A DNA stretch of 64,000 bases from Daldinia sp. FL1419 (GCA_025201765.1 MU623349.1:411326-475325); one strand, 5' to 3'; shown: positions 1 through 11,416, numbered from the stretch's first letter. Notes: generated from the letters alone by a model not told the origin. Numbers and translations are program-made.

Positions 1-2782
1 GCACTGGTGTTGAAGTAGTCCTACTTTCGTTGGCATCCTCTAGACCTTTGCTAGAAGAGCGAGTCACTCGCCCTGTCGTTTCGGCTTTTGAAGGAGGCGC
101 ATGTAAGCGTATATTTTTGACGGGGCTGCTTTGATGGTTCTTGAGACGCTTGATCCCGTCTCTCTCCTCAGCTTCCTCTTCATCGTCAAGCTCAGAAGGA
201 CGTTTGCCGAGAAGGCCTCTGGCGCTACCCACATGCAAGCTTTTCCGTCCTTTCAGAGGGTTTTTCTTAGGAGTCATACTAGAAATCATATCTTTTAGAT
301 TCGCCGTGGTATTCTCTTCATCTCCATCGACTTCCCTCTCGAGTACCTTGCGCCCATTTTCCTTATCTGCTTCAAGTTGGCGTTCGCGATCTACTTCATA
401 CTCCATGACACGAGGATCCGCGAAGGCAACAGATCGTGAAGGTTCGCGAGGGACAAAATCATCTGCGGTATCACCAATGGATTCCCGCCGGTCAAAAATA
501 GCAGTCACCTTAGGGGATCCGAGACCGGGCCTATCTGCACCCACACCCGACAATCGTCTGTTCTGCGGTGTCAAGACGACTCGCGGTGTGGATACTCCAG
601 TTGTAGGGTCTTGCTGGAAAATGGACGTCCGACCCTTTTTAGAAGCTGATTTAGGAGTAGAGGACACACCAGAACCACTTTGGCTCGTAGGGGTGCGTGA
701 CTTTGGCATCTTGAGGAGCGGGCTCATTACCGGGGTACTGGGTCCCTGGTTATTAGGAGTGCCTATATTGGCCGGGGTTGTGGATTTAGGTGTTACGGCT
801 CGAACGGGCGAACTACCTGGTGTGGGAGACCTCTGCCATTCTCCAGTACGACGCAGTCCTGTGCCTCTAAATGCGGATATCTCGGGGCTTTCTGGCTCTG
901 GTAGCTTCGCACCAGAAATAACCGCAGACAAGCGCCGTTTTGCAGACGAGTTTAATGCTGGCACGTTGTCATTTTCGTCAACCTCCCGTTCCATTTGGCG
1001 CCTTGCTTCAGTCCGATCCTCGGCTGAAAGTGGCCCCCTAATGATTCCACCCACTGCCGTAGTCATGTCCATGCCCATTGTGGTATCTTCGTCATTCTCT
1101 TCCTCCTCATCAGGGGGAAGGATCCGACCCATTCCAACCGTCATATCCATCGCCGTCATGTCCATTGTCGCTTCATCTTCAGCCGCTGCAAGGGTACGAC
1201 GCCGGTTTTGAGGCGCTCTCATCGAAGAAGCATCAAGTTTCCTTCCAGGGAGAACACCACCTACAGCAGCAGTAAATTCCATCGACATGTCCTCGTCCTC
1301 GTTTTCGTCATCAGGGTCGAAGAGGTTATTGTCACGTTGCTGGTCTTTTTGAATCCCCCCAACTGCAACTGTAAGATCCATCGGCGCATCATCGATCATC
1401 GATTCCTCTTCGTCTTTGTCTGGGTTAATTGGTTGTATGCTTCGCATGTTATTGCGCGAAGGGAGAATACCACCAAGGACTCGAGTAACATCCATCGACA
1501 TCTCTTCATCTTGGGCATCTTCTGGAGAATCATGGTTAGCTCCGATGATGCCACCTACGGCATTTGTCATATCCATATCCATGTCCATGCCACCAGTATC
1601 TTCTTGCCCGATATTCTCTTGAGTTTGGGTAGGGCTAGGTTGTTTTGGAGCGGGCTTTTTCGCCCATCCAAACGACGGAATGATCTCCTCTTCCTCATCG
1701 AGGCTCTGAGTTTCGGCGCGACGAGAGGCAAGCCGAAGAGCTGTGTTTAATGTATCATCAGAGTCATTGGTAACAGCCGATCGAGCCGACATAGCAGATG
1801 CGACAGATGTACCGGTTACTTCATCTACATCCAGGTCCATGGAGACACCATCAGCATCAGAGTCACTACCGGAATCCGAACCGATCTCTTCGTGAGCTTC
1901 TATTACGTCGTCCGTTCCCTCGGAGTCCGAACTATAGATACTTGAGGCCATCGTGTCGTCATTGTTGTTGAAACCCAAGTTGCTAATACCCGAGCTCCTA
2001 CGTCCTCTCTGGTCATGCGTATCTTGCTCCGGGGAATTGGGAACCAAGTCTTCAGCAGGTTGCCCTTGCGGGGCGGAAACAGAGGACTGGGCTGCGAGGG
2101 ACGACGCCCGCCTAGTAGAATTAGTTGAGGTGGTAGAATCTTGCATATACTCAACCTCATGAAACGTATGAAGGGTAGCTTCAGCTGCGAATGACACTCG
2201 TCGATTGGCAAGGGATTTTCTTCGTGCCTCTCGACGATCATTGATCTCCTTCTCCATCTCGGCTCTTTCTCGTTCTTCCCTTTCACGTGCAGCGGCCTGT
2301 TGCTCCTCTTCCGTACGCAAGGCAATTTTGGTTCCTGATGGTCCAGAGTCGTCTGGTGGAAAGGAATTCGGTGATTTTCCAGATCCATGGGTCATTGGCG
2401 AGTTGCGAGCAGGTTTCTTGGATTTAAATGAGGGTATCTCCGGCAACAATGGCATCGTGGGCTTCAGAATTGATCGCGGCGGTGGTCTGGCGGGAGCTGC
2501 TAAAGACTGTTTAGGGTGTATAAGTTGGCTATACGTTCTGAAAGTATTAGGAGTTGAGTCGCATACCACACGTCTATTACCCGATCCTGGCTTTAGAGCA
2601 TCTAATCCACCTGGGCCTATGCTCTTACTTCGTGACTTCTTTCGACCTCCATTACCAGCCAAAGAACTAGCCACATCCACAGTGATGTTCTCTTTCTCCA
2701 TCTTCTTCCGACCAGGCGATAGTCCAGTCGACTTTCGCGTTCGTCGCGTGGACGGTAAAGTCGTGTCGTTGCGACCAGACAT
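1..2782 (-). CDS. spc7: Kinetochore scaffold protein Spc7/KNL1, N-terminal part (cut by window edge)
   Basis: The minus strand is open from ATG at 2782 to base 1 without a stop, giving 927 codons; the C-terminus lies outside. Spc7/KNL1 is the outer-kinetochore scaffold that recruits checkpoint proteins and PP1. Seen: a basic, low-complexity N-terminus; a SILKP motif at residues 104-108 and RVSF at 195-198, both classical PP1-docking motifs; and seven MELT-like repeats (MDMT, MDVT, MDLT, MEFT, MDMT, MDMT, MDMT) near residues 403, 430, 468, 501, 540, 545 and 571, most followed by a 'AVGGI'-like tail. In this family phosphorylated MELT repeats bind Bub3-Bub1. Many Thr-Pro and Ser-Pro sites follow (residues 600-800), as expected for a CDK target. 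No intron is needed in the visible part. The C-terminal coiled coil and RWD domains must lie beyond the window, so the assignment rests on the motif set. Confidence 0.85.
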   Translation of the reverse strand, partial: MSGRNDTTLPSTRRTRKSTGLSPGRKKMEKENITVDVASSLAGNGGRKKSRSKSIGPGGLDALKPGSGNRRVVCDSTPNTFRTYSQLIHPKQSLAAPARPPPRSILKPTMPLLPEIPSFKSKKPARNSPMTHGSGKSPNSFPPDDSGPSGTKIALRTEEEQQAAAREREERERAEMEKEINDRREARRKSLANRRVSFAAEATLHTFHEVEYMQDSTTSTNSTRRASSLAAQSSVSAPQGQPAEDLVPNSPEQDTHDQRGRRSSGISNLGFNNNDDTMASSIYSSDSEGTDDVIEAHEEIGSDSGSDSDADGVSMDLDVDEVTGTSVASAMSARSAVTNDSDDTLNTALRLASRRAETQSLDEEEEIIPSFGWAKKPAPKQPSPTQTQENIGQEDTGGMDMDMDMTNAVGGIIGANHDSPEDAQDEEMSMDVTRVLGGILPSRNNMRSIQPINPDKDEEESMIDDAPMDLTVAVGGIQKDQQRDNNLFDPDDENEDEDMSMEFTAAVGGVLPGRKLDASSMRAPQNRRRTLAAAEDEATMDMTAMDMTVGMGRILPPDEEEENDEDTTMGMDMTTAVGGIIRGPLSAEDRTEARRQMEREVDENDNVPALNSSAKRRLSAVISGAKLPEPESPEISAFRGTGLRRTGEWQRSPTPGSSPVRAVTPKSTTPANIGTPNNQGPSTPVMSPLLKMPKSRTPTSQSGSGVSSTPKSASKKGRTSIFQQDPTTGVSTPRVVLTPQNRRLSGVGADRPGLGSPKVTAIFDRRESIGDTADDFVPREPSRSVAFADPRVMEYEVDRERQLEADKENGRKVLEREVDGDEENTTANLKDMISSMTPKKNPLKGRKSLHVGSARGLLGKRPSELDDEEEAEERDGIKRLKNHQSSPVKNIRLHAPPSKAETTGRVTRSSSKGLEDANESRTTSTPV

Positions 2783-3462
2783 GTCGGGCAACGAAGATGA
2801 ATTATAAGTTTATGTTAAAGTTTCGGAAAGGGAAAAACATCCCATAATTTTTACACGTTTTTACCTTTAAAGAGCTATCGAGTCGCTTTACTAGCGCTAT
2901 CGCGGAGGAGTCAAGTATAAGAGTCGCGATATCCTAAACCCAATAGTAGTTATATGAGCTAAGAAGAAAATGTATGAGGGATGTTAAGTAAATTTCACCA
3001 ACTCAGGAGGCGCGTTTGAAATGTTGTAGATAACATCAAGCTAAATTGATCCCCATAGGCTCGCGTCAATTGAGACCAGGGTTGTTTGTAAACATTGAAC
3101 ATTACGTTGGTGGGGTTTCATTACGATAAAAGATCCACTCGAGCCCATCTTTCCTTTATCGTTATGAGTGGTCTGAGCGTCATTCAGCTGTTCTCCAACA
3201 ACATCCAAGATCTCATATGAGTTAGGTAGGTACCTGGGTACATAGGTACTAGCCTAGAAGCCACAACGGGGCTGAACCTCTTTCTTGCTGCTCGGTGGAT
3301 CCCCACACATCCCACAAGCGAGCCCACACAATAACTTTTTTTTTTGAGATTTTTCCTATTTTCAATCTTTGGTAAGTTTCCGCAAAATCGCAACCACCAT
3401 CACAACAACACCACGATTCCCGATCCCAACCACCTTTGCGACCTCGACAACATATCGCAAAA
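2783..3462. promoter_or_regulatory. Divergent promoter region between spc7 and rps11
   Basis: This 680-bp spacer separates the divergent starts of spc7 and the S11 ribosomal protein gene, so it should hold both promoters. A T-run followed by a pyrimidine-rich stretch lies at about 3331-3370, roughly 100 bp before the S11 start, as is common upstream of fungal ribosomal protein genes. I see no further ORF or RNA gene. Confidence 0.5.
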
Positions 3463-4299
3463 ATGGCGACGGAATTGACTGTTCAGTCGGAGCGTGCTTT
3501 CCAGAAGCAGCCCCATATCTTCCAGAACTCTAAGGTCAAGGCCAAGTCCTCGAGGCCTGGCAAGGTGAGGCGATACCCGTTTATCGATCATTTGTACTAA
3601 CACGGCCAATGTGCTAATAAATATCTTGCTCAGGGTGGCCGAAGATGGTACAAGGATGTCGGTCTAGGTTTCAGAACCCCTAAGACCGCCATCGAGGGCA
3701 GCTACATTGGTACGTGATGATATGAAGCTTTTTTTTTAGAGAGAGGATATGGAGATCGATTACGTCGCGCTGCCAACATTATTACTAATCGCCTCGAAAA
3801 CTATTCGGATTAATGCGAAGTTTGCGATTCGATATACCGAACCTCGAGGAAAATGTTCATGGATATATGAGGCTAATTTTACTATCAACACAGACAAGAA
3901 GTGCCCCTTCACTGGTCTCGTCTCCATCCGTGGCCGTATCCTTACAGGCACCGTTGTTTCCACCAAGATGCACCGAACCGTCATCATCCGACGAGAGTAC
4001 CTTAAGTTCATCCCCAAGTACGCCCGATACGAGAAGCGACACAAGAACCTCGCTGCTCACGTCTCCCCCGCTTTCCGTGTTGAGGAGGGTGACCAGGTCA
4101 CAGTCGGCCAATGCCGACCCCTTAGCAAGACTGTACGTTATCCATTTGGGCCCTACGCTGTGTGCGAATATATAGCAAAGAGCCCACAGGTTTTAAGTTG
4201 GGATAAATTGCTGACTGGTACGACGTTCAGGTCCGATTCAACGTTCTTCGTGTGCTTCCCCGAACCGGCAAGGCGGTGAAGAAGTTCAGCAAGTTCTAA
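3463..4299 (+). CDS. rps11: 40S ribosomal protein S11 (uS17)
   Basis: Four exons, 3463-3564, 3634-3709, 3894-4132 and 4231-4299, join in frame to 161 residues, the normal length for eukaryotic S11. The product begins MATELTVQSERAFQKQ and ends GKAVKKFSKF, and carries the uS17 core 'CPFTGLVSIRGR' and 'KMHRTVIIRREYL' typical of this rRNA-binding small-subunit protein. Introns are 69, 184 and 98 nt, all GT-AG (gtgagg, gtacgt, gtacgt donors). An early intron cluster like this is usual for fungal ribosomal protein genes. The start is in a good context (cgcaaaaATGG). It is a housekeeping gene of the cytosolic ribosome with no functional link to its neighbours. Confidence 0.96.
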
Positions 4300-6005
4300 G
4301 TTAGGGATCTTTCCTGGGCATCGATGGCGTTGTTACTTCATGGTTCTTCACGATCTCAGATACGGAACGGGTGATTCATAGGCTTTCTGCTAGTGCACAG
4401 AGATGCAACATTGGCAGTTCTGAGAAATAAAAAGGATATACCAGACAAACATATTGGTTTGTTCCCCGACGGCGTGACTATGATTTGCTACAGCTTATCT
4501 CGATGTATAAGCCGCTAGTAGCTCGAAATAAAGATCCTTCGAGTCTCTTAACTCTTTACAAAGCCGAGTCTCTAGGTGGATTGAAACCGCAATGTCGTTG
4601 GATGTCTACTTATTCCGAGCCTATCTAGCAATAATTCACCCCGAATTTCACTAGTTCCTTGTGGAATGACAATCCCTCTCTTGTTTTCATGACTGTTGAT
4701 CGATTATCTCGGTTGGCTACCTGCATACAGTGCCTGCTTGGTAGACTCAAGGGAATAGAAACCAGAAAGCCCACGGCACAGCCTGCAGAATGACGACCTT
4801 GGAAAAGCTTCGCCGGCCATTTTACGCCGTATAGCAAAGCCATCATCATATATTAATACTCTATTTACACTACGCGAGAATATTCTTTAACGACTTGTAG
4901 AGCACACTACATTCAGCCTATATTGTCAATTTTTGGTGACGCTCATATAAGGTGAATTACACTCGGCTCCTTTTACATTTCCCACAATTGGAACGGTGTT
5001 TGAGTTGACACTGCATAAAATCAGTATTATTGAATATAGTTAACTCAACTTTTAAGTACAAATCAAGCCTAGACTGAAGCTATGTTGCTTCGTGAGCCAT
5101 TTGCTCCATTCCTACACTCGGTACAGCTTTAGAACTAAGTCTAATGCGAATGCTCACTCGATTTACAAGAGTACCTTGGAAATTACAGTATATCAACTGC
5201 CATATAATAACTTATTTACAGGAAAAAGCCTCAGCATCGAGCCTCCCTACGTACCTTCATGGACCGCGATGAATTCCTAGGCGGTATCACCACATATCCG
5301 TCCCAGCCATCCGGAGAAGTGGGACCGACAATTGTCCCAAAAGTTGTCACGAGAGGCTATTGAAGAAGACGGCATTGCTTAACTGGCTGGACGCACAAAA
5401 ATCCTGAAGGATTTCGATAAAATGTCTTGCATCTGGTTGATCCTACTTGTACGACAATGCCTGATGGTCCTACTATCTCCGGCCTCCGGTATATAGCCCA
5501 AATGGCGGGATATATATTAATTCGATTAAATTAAATAGGACGAGCTTTTCAACCCCCATCCGGATATCGCGGTTTGTGGTTACACGGGCATACTTGTTGA
5601 CCTTGGGACAGCATTCTACGTTAGGTATCATGCTTTTGTTGTGCTACCCTGTCGCTACTCGCTCCGCCGCCCTCCGACATTTTGGGTCATGGAAGTATCG
5701 TAGACTCGGTCCTTGAGGCCTATTTCAGCCCTACACGCCGCAGGAGTGAAAGGTATCCCAACTACATATGACGCTTATGGTCCTACAATAATACCAAAAG
5801 AGACAAATAACCGAGGATATATTTACAAGATCCCTTTGTACCCAGCAAATTCCCCAAGAGTAGTGTAAGGATAACATACTCTATTGGGCACGCTGGCCGA
5901 AAGCGAGAACACAACCATATCGAATCACGAGTCACCGTCAACGCAATTGCCGCCAGTCTACAGATCGAGGCAAGTAATAAACTGCACGAGCTCAAACACA
6001 AGATT
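4300..6005. other. Intergenic region, no gene seen
   Basis: This 1.7-kb spacer holds the 3' end of rps11 and the 3' end of the O-methyltransferase gene (convergent). I find only short random ORFs, no tRNA fold and no inverted-repeat element. Confidence 0.5.
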
Positions 6006-7444
6006 TCACCCCTGGATTATTGCCTCCACAATTCCATCGCCATCATCCTGCGGTGGTAACCAAATCTTCACAATAACGAAGCCAGCATCCTCGAGTAACT
6101 TCCGCCATTGCGTCTCTGTTCTTTCCATGCCTAAATTGCCCATCATCATCGCTAGATCGTGCATGGCGTGGAAAGCCGAAGCTCCTCGGTTAGGTATAAT
6201 CATCTCGTGCAGAAGAAGCCTAGAGTAACCGGGCTTCATGGCCGCCTTTACACGTTCTAGGATTTCCATACATTTACTGTCTGGCCAGTCGTGGAGGACG
6301 TGGTGGAGGAAATACGCCCGAGCGCCTGGTGATGCGTTAGTGCCCATCTGTAGAGAAACCCTATGTCGTAGTGACCTCAGGGGTTAGGTACTTACCTTTA
6401 ACTGGCTGGTTGGTGAAGAAATCATAAGCCATAACCTCTATTGCCGGATCAAGACCCTGAACACGATCCGTCACAGACGCCAAATCCTGGAGAATCAACC
6501 GTCCCTTTTGGTTCGGATATTTTCGACGAAATGCCTCCACATCGTGTCCCTTCCCTCCTCCCACATCTACCAGCAAAGCCGACCCTTCCTCAGCGGCGGC
6601 CGCTTCCCTGATTAGCCGCTCTTCTATAGGATACCAGTCCATCCAGTAATCCCTCGCGCCCATCGTGTTTCCCATCCAGAGATCGAAGTCGTTCAGCACG
6701 CGGGGCATAGTGCTGAAGAATTGGAACGTTGGGAGGGTTGTCTGGAAGGCGTATTGCATGAAGCCGGCCTTGGCGTCGGTTGGACAGCGGTAGCCGGTTT
6801 CCAGAAGGTATTTTGGTGCTTTTTGACCTGCGCCTACGGGGAACTCGCCGCTTTATCGGTAGCATTCCAGTTTAGTGGCGGTGAATAGGAGGGTTTGGCC
6901 TACTACTCACACGAGCCTATGTCCCGCAGCTATTCCCTCCGAAGCCATCGCTCTTGTGATAGGATTTGCTCTCCACAGGAGCTCATCAACTTCGTCGACA
7001 AATCCAATAGAAGTCATAGCCCTCAAAACCCGAACTATTAAGCGTCTTAGTCGACCTAATTGCGTAGTCGTAGAAAGAATAGAGGGCAACAGACTTACTG
7101 ACCAGTAGTTCCTCACCCCCAGACAGCGACGCCAACTCCCTGGATGCAATCGGCTTTCCATGATCCGCAATGAACTTGAATACGCCGAGCTGTACACAGA
7201 TTCGCGCCGCAATGGGTATCATCGGCTTTTCTAAGGTCAGCATAGCATATACTGCCTGTTAGATAGAACGATTTCCTACCGAGTAAGCCAAGCTCACAGC
7301 TGCGCTCGCCGGGTCTTCAAGTTGGACAGTGAGCTTCTGGCTCAGATGTAGAGTCTCTTTCCTAGCAACCCGATCGCCGCTCAAAAGCCTTGGCTTGAGG
7401 GCGTTCAGCCTGTCGAAGATAACATTGATTTGGCTGTTGTCCAT
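6006..7444 (-). CDS. SAM-dependent O-methyltransferase (fungal sterigmatocystin-8-OMT/COMT-like)
   Basis: Five exons on the minus strand (7444-7298, 7255-7099, 7034-6911, 6850-6396, 6325-6006) give about 400 residues, the usual length. The N-terminal half is the dimerisation/winged-helix part ('PMIPIAARICVQLGVFKFI', 'LLVIRVLRAMTSIGFVDEV'). The C-terminal half is a Rossmann methyltransferase with SAM motif 'LLVDVGGGKGHD' and the segment 'FLHHVLHDWPD', which holds the family's catalytic His. Substrates are probably phenolic or polyketide hydroxyls, by family only. Exon 3/4 borders are the least certain (the acceptor before 6850 is AAG). An upstream in-frame ATG at 7519 exists, but the shorter start gives a typical N-terminus. 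It is divergent from a Pth11-like receptor; no polyketide or peptide synthase is in the window, so no cluster can be claimed. Confidence 0.85.
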
Positions 7445-8040
7445 GTCTGCGAGATCGGCCGTGGATACACAGCAATGCCACTCCAAGAGAAGTTCACGTA
7501 GGTATAGCCTATAATCCAAGTTGAAGAATAAGTAAATGAGAATCAGCGCCTAGCTTCTGCTCGAGACGGCGGTCTTTGTTCCAGCGGCGCGGTAGCTTTA
7601 TGGTCGCACCGCAACCCAAGGGATTGAGGGGTGACGTGGAGGGTATAAGCCGCCACAATCCCTACCTGAGCTACTTACCTACCCGGGTATGTTACACACC
7701 TCGAAGCGGGTGGCTTGCAGGATCGTGAGGTGCCGTCGGATAACCAGGATACTAGCTGTAACCCATGTATGTCGCTTGCGAAGGCCATCCGATATATGCA
7801 GCCCATCATGCCCGATCGAGTCCACTTTACACCTACCGCCTGAGCCGTGGGCTGGGTGGGGAGAAGTAGGGCGTTCGATGTATGACCTCAGCGTTGTTTT
7901 TCGTCTGCTCTTAATTGCTTATTATCCGCCCTATAGGATAGATATAAGGTAAGAGTATCTAAATATTATAATAATACTCTTCCATACTTTAATCGTGGGG
8001 ATATCTCGTAGAATCCTTTTACGTAGTCACCGCCTACCCG
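7445..8040. promoter_or_regulatory. Divergent promoter of O-methyltransferase and receptor genes
   Basis: About 600 bp lie between two divergent starts, so both promoters must be here. No ORF with coding character or recognisable binding site could be named with confidence. Confidence 0.4.
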
Positions 8041-9530
8041 ATGGACCACGTCAGCCATCATACCGAGGGAAACCTTGGGCCTGCTTTGCTCGCCGTCGCA
8101 TGGCTTGTTGCTAGCATATCGATATTAGTCGTCGCATTGAGGTTCTATGTCCGAATAGGTATCACGCGGAGGTTCGGCGTAGACGACGGCCTAATTATCT
8201 TAACTCTAGTGCGTTGTTATTCCATTTTTGTGAAGTCAAACATCTCATAGCTTACAGAGTATCGAATATTAGCTGTGCCTGGTAGGGAATGCTGGTTTCC
8301 TTACAGTGGCGGTCTCTTGGGGGTTGGGAAAGCATAACGACGCTCTCACGTCCGATATTGAGCGGGTGCATTCTATAAAGTGGATGTATATATGCGAATT
8401 CTTTGCTATCTTTGGACCACTATTCGGACGCATTTCGTTCGCCTTACTTTTGTCAAGCATCATTCCACCATCTAGGCCAACACGAATATTCTTATGGGCC
8501 CTGATCGGCATCCATACTGTGACTGACGTCGCAACGATCATTATCTGCCTTGCGCAATGTCAACCATTCTCTGGATACTGGGACAAATCTATTGTATCCT
8601 ATTGCTGGCCAGTAACCATACAGCAATCTATGGCTTATATCCAGGGCTGTAAGTGAGAATTTCAGGAAGCTCTAAGGATATGAGTGTCTAATTAGCGACA
8701 GCCTTGGGCTCGGCGGTGGACTTGGCTCTAGCTATATTACCTTGCAGTCTTTTCTGGAATTTGAATATGCATTGGAAGCAGAAGGCATACCTGAGTACAG
8801 TAATGGGATTCGGAGTCTTGTGAGTTATATATAACTAACGCGCGTTTAACGTTGAAGAGATAGTTTGTTAACCACGATGTCCCAGTGCCATGGCTGCTTC
8901 CATTGCCAAGACGATCGAGCTCTCAACCCTCTCAAAGCCGGATGCCAGCTGTACGTACGGAATTATTGCTTCCAGACATCAGTTAAATGCTAATGATCCG
9001 TGCTACGCAAGATCATACGGCAAAACTCGCAATATGCTGGACGTATGTGAACATTGCCCCCTACTGCCCTTTCAAGTATATTTACGTATGCTGATGACTT
9101 AATTCTCAGCCTCGAATGTCAACTTGTACTTCTCTCGGCTTCAATCCCAGTTGTCAGGCCGCTATTCAAAACACCAAGACCCTTCAGCCGAAGCCGAAGT
9201 GACAATGCTAAAAATCCCAACAACATGAACACGTTCATGATGTGGAAACTCGCCCATTCAAGTAAATCCCGGAAGAGTCACGGGTCTTTTGAACCACTCC
9301 AAGAACCTACAGTGCCCAGCATGCCGCCCAGGATAACTAGCAGCGGCGAGGAGCCAAAGTTATTTCAACCTGACGAGTGCCATATGACACCTGTGGGCAG
9401 GAATACTCTTCATGACGGCCAAAGTGGCATAAGGAAAGACATAGAAGTATCGATTTCGTACGATTCAGGTTCGCAGCAAGCATTTCCCCAATGCTACACA
9501 CCTGAGCAAGCGTGGAGTAGTAGAATGTGA
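8041..9530 (+). CDS. Pth11-like seven-transmembrane (fungal rhodopsin-domain) protein
   Basis: Six exons (8041-8208, 8273-8648, 8696-8819, 8886-8950, 9012-9042, 9110-9530) join in frame to 394 residues. Seven hydrophobic helices are visible from residue 14 to about 280. Family hallmarks include 'RRFGVDDGLI' after helix 1-2, 'GLGKHN' after helix 2-3, 'CQPFSGYWD' in the long extracellular loop, and 'SASIPVVRPLF' closing the last helix. This is the SAT4/Pth11-like rhodopsin-domain family of plasma-membrane proteins; a few members act as surface-sensing GPCRs in plant pathogens, but most have no known role. There is no N-terminal CFEM domain. The tail of about 110 residues is polar and Ser-rich, presumably cytoplasmic. 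The tiny 31-nt exon 5 is supported by the continuous 'LAICWTLECQLVLLSAS' helix it creates. Confidence 0.85.
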
Positions 9531-9996
9531 AGTTTAGAATTGATATATGGCTCTTACGATTTACGACAACTAGAACGGGCTGGCGGGAGCCTGGAGGTCT
9601 GTTGAGTTTATAAGACGGGGGGGTTGATATAATTTACAGTAGAAAGAGGCGAGACACTAGGACATTAAACTATAAAGTAATTATTTAATCTCATCCCATG
9701 ATACGAAGCCGAATGAGCTTGATTATTTATATATATAAATTATTGAATCGATATCACGACAATACATACATGTTCGTAAAGAAGTTGAAGAAGCTTACGA
9801 GAGAAGAAAAGGAGGAGCTTACATGAGGGTCGTACTTCGATATCCGATAAGATCAGCTTAAATGCATATCTTCAACCGATAACGATAGCGATAACGAATT
9901 TTGGCATTACGCACCTTTCGAAGCTTCTTCGCAAAGAGCTTCTTCTATGGAGTTAACCAACAATTAGGTATCTTCCTCTATACCTCGTGATCTGCC
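9531..9996. other. Intergenic region
   Basis: This stretch holds the receptor 3' end and the promoter of the CX9C gene. It is AT-rich with a short (TA) run near 9728-9738. Nothing else was recognised. Confidence 0.4.
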
Positions 9997-11040
9997 ATGG
10001 GCTGGTGGGATAGTCTCTGGGCGTCGGGCTCAAACGATGACCCGCTGCGAAAGCTCGACCCGAAGCTCCGCGAATTCCTCGAGCGAGAATCACCCGTGAA
10101 GTACAGCGCCGCGCAAGCGACGCATCCCCGCGCGAAGGAGGAGCAAGCGGCAGCAGAAGCAGCAGCGGCACGAGAGGCGGAAGAGCAGCGGAAGAAGGAA
10201 TCAGGCGTTCCGAAGGAGAGTCAATTCCAAGATGGCCGGTATGCGCATTTGTGGAAGACGTATAGGCCGTTAGCCGAGATCGAGGCCGAAACCAAGAGCG
10301 ACCACGAGAAGTTGATGGATGTGTTGGAGGGCTACAAGGAACGCAAGAGCCAGATCGGCAAGGCGGCGCTGGAGAACTGCGCACTCGAGCAGGTCGATTG
10401 GAGGCAATGCATGTCTAATCCGACGATGTCCGAGCGCATGACCATGTGTCGTGATCAAGTCAGGAAGTTTGAAAAGTGCTATATGACACAAACTGTGGGT
10501 TAACTCTTGCGCTATCCGCTACACTACTTTCCTTTCGATATTATAGACGGGCCGAGCTAATCGCAACTCTGCATTTCCCATAAATAGCGACTCCTTAAAG
10601 CCCTCGGTTACCTATCCACCCTCGACCGCTCCCCCGAAGACGAAGAAGAGATCCAAATGCACGCCGACACGCTATACCACCGCATGCTGTCGCAGGAGGC
10701 AGAAATCACAGCTGCAAGGGAGGAAGGTCGTCCGATCCCTCGGTTCCCACCATTAATACCGAGACTAGACCAGCAGCAACAAACACAGCAACCGGCGGAA
10801 GAGCTAACGTTAGACCAACAAGAGACTCTACGGGCGCGCTTGAAGAAAGTGCCCGAGGAAGACCGGGCTGCAGAAGAAGAGGCCGTCAGGGCGGAATTCC
10901 GCGCAAAGGCCGAGGTCGCATCGCGGGTGCAGGATCTCTGGAAGAAGCAGGAACAGGATAGACAGGCGCGAAAAGCGAGAGGTGAAGAGACTTTGTGGGA
11001 TAAGGTTACTGGGACTTTCCGCAGTGATGGCGGGAAATGA
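9997..11040 (+). CDS. Twin-CX9C (CHCH-type) protein, probably mitochondrial intermembrane space
   Basis: Two exons (9997-10494 and 10588-11040) join in phase to 316 residues; the intron is 93 nt with donor gtgggt. After an acidic and Ala/Glu-rich N-terminus ('MGWWDSLW', 'DDPLRKLDPKLREFLERE'), residues near 128-155 carry two CX9C motifs: 'CALEQVDWRQC' and 'CRDQVRKFEKC'. Twin CX9C is the signature of CHCH proteins oxidised by Mia40 in the mitochondrial intermembrane space. The half after the intron is highly charged and predicted helical ('RLLKALGYLSTLDRSPEDEE' onwards), which makes it much longer than the usual CHCH protein of about 100 residues. I do not recognise a named orthologue; a respiratory-chain assembly or MICOS-type role would be a guess. 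Confidence 0.8.
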
Positions 11041-11336
11041 GATTTATACCTAACTTATACCACGATATGAAGTTCACGACGTACTGAAGTGATTGTATGT
11101 ATGATATTAATTATACGTAGTTAGTTCTCGCCCATAGGTCATAGTCGAACGAGGCACGATTGTATTATGCTTGTACTGATTGCATTGATCACCCCCGTTT
11201 ACATGCAGCCGACCGAGACAATGGGACTCGAGATCACGTCTTGAAGTTCCCAAATTTGTGGTGGTAAATTTGAAAATAAGAAAGAAAAAGAAAAGACTAC
11301 TTTAATAAATGTTGGAATAGTTATGTAAAAAGGTGC
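11041..11336. other. Intergenic region
   Basis: Short spacer between the CX9C gene and the tRNA; A/T-rich near 11270-11330. No feature seen. Confidence 0.4.
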
Positions 11337-11340
11337 AAAA
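11337..11340 (-). terminator. RNA polymerase III terminator of tRNA-Gln
   Basis: On the minus strand a run of four T follows the tRNA 3' end by four bases, the usual Pol III stop signal. Confidence 0.55.
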
Positions 11341-11344
11341 TGAA

Positions 11345-11416
11345 AGGTCTCCCTGGGAATCGAACCCAGATTGGCGGAATCAGAATCCGCAGTGCTAGCC
11401 ATTACACCAGGAAACC
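11345..11416 (-). tRNA. tRNA-Gln (anticodon CUG)
   Basis: The minus strand folds into a full cloverleaf of 72 nt without intron. The acceptor stem is GGTTTCC / GGAGACC, the D stem GTGT / GCAC, and the anticodon stem GCGGA / TCCGC with loop TTCTGAT giving anticodon CTG. The T stem is CTGGG / CCCAG with loop TTCGATT. The B-box sequence GGTTCGATTCC is intact and CCA is not encoded, as normal for a eukaryotic nuclear tRNA. It reads CAG codons. Confidence 0.95.

Noticed and set aside
141..1211. 356-codon plus-strand ORF, Ser-rich
   Set aside because: It is the antisense shadow of spc7; the minus-strand frame has the MELT and PP1 motifs.
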